Source of the DNA: Sphingopyxis sp. UBA6723 | Lineage (GTDB): Bacteria > Pseudomonadota > Alphaproteobacteria > Sphingomonadales > Sphingomonadaceae | Reading direction: 5' to 3' | Length of the DNA stretch: 64,000 bases | Assembly: GCF_002454115.1 (NCBI RefSeq) | Contig: NZ_DKIH01000007.1 | Location: 15,681 to 79,680 of the forward strand | In this document: positions 58,946-64,000 of the stretch, one piece after another | Position numbering within the stretch: position 1 is the stretch's first letter | Layout: each line of letters opens with the position of its first letter | Notes under the pieces: generated by a model | Databases searched by the model: none | What the model was told of the DNA's origin: nothing | Seen by the model: the letters and a program-made list of their open reading frames with translations, nothing else | Translations under genes and position numbers: made by a program

Positions 58946-59872
58946 CTACGCCGCGATCTCGGCGGTGGCGGCGCGCTCGATGACGGGGCGCCAGCTGCGC
59001 TCGACCGGCAGCAGGAAAATCTCGGCCAGCGTCCGCTCGATTTCATCGGCGGTCAGATAGCGCCGGTCGATCCGCCCATCGGCCAGCCGCACCGTCAACC
59101 GGTTGTCGCGCAACCCATAGCGCGCCTCGGCGGTCGTCCGCGCCGCGACCAGTTGGCGGGTGAAATGCGACTCCGGGTGCGTCGAGGTGTACCAATTGCC
59201 GACGACGCAATCGATCGGCGGCGCTGCGGCGGCGTCCAGCCGGTACAGCGTCTGCCACGCATCGCCGATCTCTGCCTCGACTTCCCACCCAAAATCGCGG
59301 CGCGACACGCGGTAATCTTCGTGCTGCGTCGGCTGCGGCGCCTCGCTGTCTAACGCCAGCGGCTGCGGCGGCACCGCGGCGCCGAACCCGACATCGGCGA
59401 GCCACGGCCGCCCGTCCAGCGTCACCAGCACCACCTGGTGGGTGCGCGGGGTCGCGGGGGCATCATCCGGCAGCATCCAGCGCACCCGGCCCAGCATCGC
59501 TTCGGCCTCGAACCCGATCGCCTGCAATATCCTCAGGAACAGGCCATTCTGCTCGAAACAATAACCGCCGCGCCGCCGGTCGATCAGCTTCGCCGCGACT
59601 GCCTCAGCGCCGATGTCGATCCCGACACCGGTCAGCGCGTCGATCGCCTCGAACGGGATGGTGGCGATATGCGCCGCCTGCAGTGCCGCCAGCACATCCA
59701 GCGTCGGCGTCACCGGCCCGGTGTAACCGATCCGCGCCAGATAGCGCGTCAGCAGCGGCGCCCGCTCCGACGGCGCGGGATCGCCATCGTCGGCAGCGGA
59801 AGAGGGGGCAGCGGAAGAGGGGGCAGCGGAAGAGGGGGCAGCGGAAGAGGGGGCAGCGGGATAGTGCAACAT
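58946..59872 (-). CDS. nat: Arylamine N-acetyltransferase
   Basis: 308 residues. Catalytic triad visible: Cys105 in RGGYCFEQNG, His145 in TPRTHQVV, Asp160 in WLADVGFG. Transfers acetyl from acetyl-CoA to arylamines or hydrazines. The first 36 residues are an Ala/Ser/Pro repeat (SSAAP) coded by a DNA minisatellite and look disordered; the core starts near residue 38. ATG at 59872; a TTG six bases before is less likely. Confidence 0.9.
   Translation of the reverse strand: MLHYPAAPSSAAPSSAAPSSAAPSSAADDGDPAPSERAPLLTRYLARIGYTGPVTPTLDVLAALQAAHIATIPFEAIDALTGVGIDIGAEAVAAKLIDRRRGGYCFEQNGLFLRILQAIGFEAEAMLGRVRWMLPDDAPATPRTHQVVLVTLDGRPWLADVGFGAAVPPQPLALDSEAPQPTQHEDYRVSRRDFGWEVEAEIGDAWQTLYRLDAAAAPPIDCVVGNWYTSTHPESHFTRQLVAARTTAEARYGLRDNRLTVRLADGRIDRRYLTADEIERTLAEIFLLPVERSWRPVIERAATAEIAA
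59792..59851. repeat. 15-base minisatellite inside the acetyltransferase N-terminus
   Basis: Four exact tandem copies of GGCAGCGGAAGAGGG (59792-59851) plus a partial fifth, adding SSAAP units to the encoded protein. As 15 is a multiple of three, copy change would keep the frame. Confidence 0.95.
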
Positions 59873-60121
59873 CGGCAAGGACTCCGTTCACGAATCGACT
59901 GCCGATGGGTATGAAAGCTCAAGCGCAGTTGAGATCAAATGCTTTTTGCCGGGTCGTGGTCGCCCGCCCGCCGGTCGGCGCATATCTGCGCCTTGTCGAA
60001 GCCAGCGCGACAGGGGTGCGCGCGGCGGTCATGGTCGGTGCAGTCGGAGCATCCTGCCGCGGCCCGTCCCCGCAACAGGGCTCCGGCGCTTCGACCGTCA
60101 CAACCCTTCGGGAGCCAGTCC

Positions 60122-60554
60122 ATGCGTTTCGCCTTGTTCGCCCTAACCCTGCTCGCCGCACCCGCCGCGGCGCAGGACGATGCGCCGATCGTCGTCATCG
60201 GCCAGCGCGATATCGAACAGCAGATCGAATCCTTCGTCGGCGCGCTGACCCCGGCGTCCCCACGCGGCCAGATCGCGCGCTTCGAAACCGCGGTCTGCCC
60301 CGGCGCCTTTGGCATGGCCGACGCGCGAGGGCATCGTCGCCGCCGGATATAACGACATCAACCAGCTGGTCGAAGCGGTGGTGAACCGCGACACCGCCAC
60401 CCCGGCGCGCTGGGAAAAAAGCTTTACCGCCCCGATGCGGTGTAACCGGCTGATCCTGTTCAGCCCGTGGATGTTCCACAACAGCGCCGCGGGTTTCGGC
60501 ACGACCCCCGCCGACGGGCGGCTCGTCTATCTGATGTTCTTCGCCGCCGCCTAA
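60122..60554 (+). pseudogene. Fused remnants of two genes
   Basis: 60122-60352 opens as a secreted protein (MRFALFALTLLAAPAAAQDD, then RDIEQQIESFVGALTPA and CPGAFGMA) but turns to Arg-rich nonsense near 60317. The +1-shifted frame to 60554 then reads as the end of another domain: AAGYNDINQLVEAVVNRD, RCNRLILFSPWMFHNS, GRLVYLMFFAAA. The second resembles the C-terminal part of DUF6445-like 2-oxoglutarate-oxygenase folds; that name is tentative. Best read as a deletion that joined two genes out of frame. Confidence 0.5.
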
Positions 60555-60979
60555 TTTTCCAGGCGGTGCTCCAATGTGATCTCGCAATCGAGCAGCTTCG
60601 ACACCGGGCAGGTCATTTCGGCCTCCTTGGCGATTTTCGCAAACTCGTCGGCGTCGATCCCCGGCACTTTGGCGACCAGCGTCAAAGCCGACTGGCTGAT
60701 CTCGAACCCGCCCTCGACCTGATCGAGCGTCACCGCTGCGCTCGTCTCCAGCGTCTCGCCGCTATAGCCCGCGCGCGCCAGCCCGAACGATAGCGCCATG
60801 GTGAAACAGGCCGCGTGCGCCGCGGCGATCAACTCCTCGGGGTTCGTCCCCGGCTGCCCTTCGAAGCGCGTGCCGAACCCATAGACCTGCTTGTCGAGCA
60901 CCCCCGATTTGGTCGTGATCGACCCCTTGCCCTCCTTGCCAAAACCTTCGTAACGGGCGGAAGCGTGATTGACGGTCAT
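60551..60979 (-). CDS. osmC: OsmC/Ohr-family peroxiredoxin
   Basis: 142 residues. The two redox Cys are Cys58 (HAACFTMALS) and Cys124 (EMTCPVSKLL), placed as in OsmC. The conserved NPEELIAAAHAACF segment and RFEGQPGTNP fit OsmC more than Ohr. Reduces organic hydroperoxides. Convergent overlap of four bases with the remnant frame. Confidence 0.92.
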   Translation of the reverse strand: MTVNHASARYEGFGKEGKGSITTKSGVLDKQVYGFGTRFEGQPGTNPEELIAAAHAACFTMALSFGLARAGYSGETLETSAAVTLDQVEGGFEISQSALTLVAKVPGIDADEFAKIAKEAEMTCPVSKLLDCEITLEHRLEN

Positions 60980-61059
60980 GCAATGTCTCCTTGGACAAGG
61001 GGGCGGACGGGACTCGGAACGGACAGCCTAACATGCACCGCGGAAATGACGAAAACGCG

Positions 61060-61392
61060 TCAGCGCGCGACCCCCGCCTTGTCGAGTTCGGTGCCGAGCC
61101 GTCCGGTCAGCCACAGCCCCCACATCTTGAAATCGGCGGCCAGGCTCCACAGCGGATAAGTAAAGGTCGCGGGCCGGTTCTTTTCGACCCCGAAATGCGC
61201 CGCCCACGCAAAGGCATAGCCCGCCAGCGGCAACGCGATCAGCCACCCCCACCGACCGCTCACCACCGCCCCGATCGCGATCAGCACGACCAGGCTGGTC
61301 CCGACATAATGCAACGCCCGCGTCGAAGCCTTGCTATGCTCGCGCAGGTAAAAGGGCCAGAATTCGGCGAAGCTGGTATAGAGTCGCGCCAT
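61060..61392 (-). CDS. DUF962/Mpo1-like membrane protein
   Basis: 110 residues, three hydrophobic helices. FWPFYLREHSKASTRALHYVG with its His and later AAHFGVEKNRPATFTYPLWSLAADFKMW are the DUF962 marks. Yeast Mpo1 is a dioxygenase of 2-hydroxy fatty acids with the same His-rich design; the bacterial role may be similar in sphingolipid breakdown, which would suit a sphingomonad. Inference only. Confidence 0.85.
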   Translation of the reverse strand: MARLYTSFAEFWPFYLREHSKASTRALHYVGTSLVVLIAIGAVVSGRWGWLIALPLAGYAFAWAAHFGVEKNRPATFTYPLWSLAADFKMWGLWLTGRLGTELDKAGVAR

Positions 61393-61442
61393 AGCATCAG
61401 GATGCGGCGACGCGTCGGCGCGGTCAACCTCCGTAAAAACGG

Positions 61443-61895
61443 CTATCCGCGCTTCAGCCGCACCAGCGCGCTGTCGAGCGCCTGCAAAAACTGCGAGCGG
61501 TCGGTCTTGGTGAACGGCGGCGGGCCGCCGATCTGGTCGCCCCCGGCGCGCAGATCGGCCATGATCGCGCGCGTTGCAATCGCCGGGCCGATCGACGCCA
61601 GCGTGAACGGCTTGCCATTGGGACCAAGCACGCTCGCCCCCGCCTTCAGCGCCCGGTCGGCGAGCAGGATGTCGGCGGTGACCACGACGCTCGCCGCATC
61701 TGCCGCTTCGGCGATCCAGTCGTCGGCGGCGTCGAAACCGTCCGACACCACCACCCGCTCGATCAGCGGGTGTTCGGGTACGCGGAGCCGGCTGTTGCTC
61801 ACCACCTTCACCGCGACCTCGTGCCGCCAAGCGACGCGGTAAATCTCGTCCTTCACCGGACAGGCGTCGGCATCGACAAGGATCTGGATGGCCAT
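61443..61895 (-). CDS. YaiI/YqxD (DUF188) protein
   Basis: 150 residues: ILVDADACPVKDEIYRVA at the start, VVSDGFDAADDWIAEAA, VVTADILLADRAL and FTKTDRSQFLQALD, the PIN-like family DUF188/UPF0178. Conserved acidic residues suggest a nuclease-type fold; no proven function. ATG at 61895; a longer frame adds nothing. Confidence 0.9.
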   Translation of the reverse strand: MAIQILVDADACPVKDEIYRVAWRHEVAVKVVSNSRLRVPEHPLIERVVVSDGFDAADDWIAEAADAASVVVTADILLADRALKAGASVLGPNGKPFTLASIGPAIATRAIMADLRAGGDQIGGPPPFTKTDRSQFLQALDSALVRLKRG

Positions 61896-61912
61896 CGACA
61901 GAGCAAACGCAG

Positions 61913-62194
61913 TCAGCCGACCACGACGCCTTTCCAGAAGGCGATGCGGTCCTTGATTTCGGTCGCGGCATCCTTGGGGTCGGGATAGTACCAGGCGGCG
62001 TCTTTGTTCACTTGGCCATCGACGGTGACATGGTGGTAGCGCGCGGTGCCCTTCCACGGACAAAAGCTCGTCGTCGCACTATCCGACAGCAGCGCCGCAT
62101 CGACCGCGGCGCGCGGGAAATAATGATTGCCCTCGACGACCACCGTAGCGTCGCTCGCGGCGATCACCGCACCGTTCCATCGTGCCTGAACCAT
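61913..62194 (-). CDS. DUF427 protein
   Basis: 93 residues. ARWNGAVIAASD, VVVEGNHYFP, SFCPWKGTARYHHV and AAWYYPDPKDAA are the DUF427 signature. Widespread; no known activity. Between DUF188 and a small basic protein on the same strand. Confidence 0.9.
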   Translation of the reverse strand: MVQARWNGAVIAASDATVVVEGNHYFPRAAVDAALLSDSATTSFCPWKGTARYHHVTVDGQVNKDAAWYYPDPKDAATEIKDRIAFWKGVVVG

Positions 62195-62220
62195 GCTCGC
62201 CTCCTGCCTGCCCCGCGCGC

Positions 62221-62352
62221 TTATTTCTTCATATTGTCGAGGCCCGCGACCACGCCGACCTTGGTCGACGGATTGCTGGCGTTCGGCTTTTTGGGCTTTT
62301 CGGCCTTGGGCTTGCGGACTTCACGGCTCGTCTTCTTCTGGCCTTTGGCCAT
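62221..62352 (-). CDS. Small basic conserved protein (43 residues)
   Basis: Frame ATG (62352) to TAA (62221), 43 residues, begins MAKGQKKTSREVRKPKAEKP and ends VVAGLDNMKK. Highly Lys-rich with an AEKPKKP block; similar small proteins are common in proteobacteria. AAGG lies nine bases before the ATG. Possibly nucleic-acid binding. Confidence 0.7.
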   Translation of the reverse strand: MAKGQKKTSREVRKPKAEKPKKPNASNPSTKVGVVAGLDNMKK

Positions 62353-62430
62353 GGTCAATACCTTGAAAGGGGGCGGACGCCTGTGCCCGTCGCGGCGCAG
62401 CCTACGCCGTTTGGCGCCGCAAGTCGCCTG

Positions 62431-63189
62431 TTATCCCGCCAGCCCGTCCCACATCAGCTTGGCGCCGAGCACGACCATCAGCAGATAGATGAGGACATAG
62501 AAGCGGGCGCCGTCGATCCGTTTCAGCCAGCGCACGGTCAGCAAGGTCGAAAGGATCGCCAGCGGCATCAGCAGCGCCGCGGCCACCAGCACCTCGTGCG
62601 GAAAGGCGCCGAGCGCGATGTAGGCGGGCACCTTGATCCAGTTGATCGCCGCGAACAGCACCGAACTGGTGCCGACGAACACCAGATGCGGCAGGCGGCG
62701 CGGCGTCACCCACATCTGGAACGGCGGCCCGCCGGCATGCGCAATCTGGCTGGTGAAGCCGGTGGCGACCCCGAACAGACTGCCGACCCAGCCCGGTGAC
62801 GTCGACGCGGCGACCACCCGCCCGCCGCGCTCGACCCACAGCCGGTACACCCCGAACGCCAGCGTGATCGCGCCGAGCGCCGCCATCAGCTTCGCCTCGT
62901 CGACCTGCTCGGCGAAAAAATAGCCCGCGCCGATGCCGACCGCGGCGCCGGGGAGCATCCAGCCGATGATCCACCCGTCCCATGTCTTGCGAAACGACCA
63001 TACGCTGACGACGTCCTGCACGATCAGGATCGGCAGCAGCAGCGCGGCGGCGAGCGTCGGCGGCAGCACCAGCGCGACGATCGGCGTCGCCAGCGCGCCG
63101 ACCCCCGACAGCCCGCCCTTGGCGAGCCCGAGCAGGATCACCGCCAGCGCCAGCACGGCGAGCGTCAGCGGATCGCTCAGCAGGTTCAT
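62431..63189 (-). CDS. TauE/SafE-family sulfite exporter-like permease
   Basis: 252 residues, about eight helices. VILLGLAKGGLSGVGALATPI near the N-terminus and TGFTSQIAHAGGPPFQMWV in the second half are the two repeats of this family. Exports sulfite, organosulfur acids or other anions. Overlaps ung by four bases, so they share a transcript. Confidence 0.9.
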   Translation of the reverse strand: MNLLSDPLTLAVLALAVILLGLAKGGLSGVGALATPIVALVLPPTLAAALLLPILIVQDVVSVWSFRKTWDGWIIGWMLPGAAVGIGAGYFFAEQVDEAKLMAALGAITLAFGVYRLWVERGGRVVAASTSPGWVGSLFGVATGFTSQIAHAGGPPFQMWVTPRRLPHLVFVGTSSVLFAAINWIKVPAYIALGAFPHEVLVAAALLMPLAILSTLLTVRWLKRIDGARFYVLIYLLMVVLGAKLMWDGLAG

Positions 63190-63899
63190 GCGGTGGCAGC
63201 GTCCGGATTGTCAGGCAGCGCCCAGTCGATGGCCCCGCGCCCCTGCGCCGCCAGGAAATCATTCGTCTGACTGAACGGCCGCGACCCGAAAAATCCATTA
63301 TGCGCCGACAGCGGCGACGGGTGCGGCGCGCGCAGGATCAGATGCGGACTACCCGCGCCCAGTCCCCCAACATTCGCGGCTTTTTTCTGCGCATGGCTAC
63401 CCCACAGGATGAAGACCTTCGGCGCCAGATCGGCGGCGACCGCCGCGACGACGGCGTCGGTGAACTTTTCCCACCCCTTGCCCTGGTGCGACGCCGCCTG
63501 CCCGGCCTCGACCGTCAGGCAATTGTTGAGCAACAGCACGCCCTGGCTTGCCCAATGCCCGAGGTGCCCGTGCAACGCGCGGGGAATGCCAAGGTCGCTC
63601 TGCATTTCCTTATAGATGTTGACCAGGCTCGGCGGCACCCGCACCCCCGGCTGGACCGAAAAGCACAGCCCATGCGCCTGCCCCGGCCCATGATAGGGGT
63701 CCTGCCCCAATATGACGACACGCACATCCTGCGGCGGGGTCGCATCAAGCGCCGCAAACCAGTCGCGCGGGCGCGGATAGATGGTCTTGCCCTTGTCACG
63801 CTCGCTGGCAAGAAACGCTTTCAGCGCCGCCATATAAGGCTGCGCAAACTCACCGCCTATCGCCGCGAGCCAGTCGGGATGCAGTTTGACCTCGGCCAT
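63186..63899 (-). CDS. ung: Uracil-DNA glycosylase
   Basis: 237 residues. Water-activating loop GQDPYHGPGQAHGLCFSV (Asp67, His70), uracil pocket LLLNNCLTVE, and minor-groove loop HPSPLSAHNGF. Removes uracil from DNA in base excision repair. ATG at 63899. Its stop overlaps the start of the TauE-like gene. Confidence 0.96.
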   Translation of the reverse strand: MAEVKLHPDWLAAIGGEFAQPYMAALKAFLASERDKGKTIYPRPRDWFAALDATPPQDVRVVILGQDPYHGPGQAHGLCFSVQPGVRVPPSLVNIYKEMQSDLGIPRALHGHLGHWASQGVLLLNNCLTVEAGQAASHQGKGWEKFTDAVVAAVAADLAPKVFILWGSHAQKKAANVGGLGAGSPHLILRAPHPSPLSAHNGFFGSRPFSQTNDFLAAQGRGAIDWALPDNPDAATA

Positions 63900-63978
63900 G
63901 TCGGCGCTTGAACAGAGGGGCGCGGACTTGTCCAGTCCTCCCGTCCGACCACTAGCTACCGATAGCGGACAGAAAGTT

Positions 63979-63997
63979 CCTCCCCGGAACGGGGAGG
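63979..63997. repeat. Short palindrome at the window end
   Basis: CCTCCCC-GGAAC-GGGGAGG, a perfect 7-base stem, related to the arms of the repeat at 38673-38804. Probably the edge of a larger element cut by the window. Confidence 0.5.
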
Positions 63998-64000
63998 GGG

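Noticed and set aside
1..64000. tRNA, rRNA, transposase or integrase genes
   Set aside because: No T-loop/acceptor pattern or transposase/integrase motifs noticed on either strand; the repeats present have no enzyme beside them. A tRNA scan would be decisive.

Overview
The window reads as chromosome of a GC-rich alphaproteobacterium of the order Sphingomonadales, most like Sphingopyxis. This rests on protein-level recognition: NaAtm1-type ABC exporter, DUF3035 outer-membrane lipoprotein, large TonB receptor, short RNase D, LptC/LptA pair, and interspersed palindromes of the kind common in sphingomonads. The species cannot be fixed without a search. I saw no rRNA, tRNA, CRISPR array, transposase or integrase. 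Most of the window is ordinary core chromosome with a few islands.

Layout. 1-7214: the end of an ammonium transporter (amtB), two strong terminators that may bracket a small RNA, a VOC/HxlR divergent pair, a DUF3617 lipoprotein, a GMC oxidoreductase and a tightly overlapping four-gene operon (TIGR01244 phosphatase, anchored protein, sterol desaturase, small membrane protein). 7443-12970: recQ, a lower-GC secreted MORN protein and a KefB-type antiporter. 13039-15508: an arsenic operon arsR-arsI-arsC-acr3 with two matching operators. 15643-23779: Atm1-type exporter, a nested repeat, lptC-lptA, rnd, a double cold-shock protein with a Gly-rich arm, an HNH protein, dps, a GDT1-like protein and a diguanylate cyclase. 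24088-32597: a housekeeping run purE-purK-folA-dipeptidase-ribF, then ileS-lspA-DUF3035 lipoprotein; ileS carries an in-frame palindromic repeat. 32656-41328: permease-like protein, dxs, LysR, a detoxification-type operon (PNPOx-like, GST, tautomerase, DMT protein), GFA protein and several regulators. 41398-48651: TonB receptor, then a divergent cluster of secreted Cys-rich DUF4189 proteins with a lipoprotein and a YbjN-like protein. 49066-50395: an iron-redox enzyme plus cupin operon. 50434-55131: Crp-type regulator, SDR, VTT membrane protein, TPP riboswitch-thiC and a DUF2199 protein. 55141-56871: a low-GC ATPase-nuclease that looks like a one-gene defence system. 56967-64000: DUF2726 frame with an internal stop, SRAP, glycine-zipper lipoprotein, arylamine acetyltransferase with a minisatellite, two fused gene remnants, OsmC, several small conserved genes, TauE/SafE and ung.

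Best candidates for undescribed biology are the DUF4189 cluster (43874-48651), the fused ATPase-TOPRIM/DUF4435-like gene (55141-56871) and the iron-redox enzyme/cupin pair (49066-50395). The clearest sequence-level oddities are the palindromic repeat translated inside ileS (31195-31273), the in-frame amber codon in the DUF2726 gene (57522-57524), and a deletion-type fusion of two gene fragments (60122-60554).
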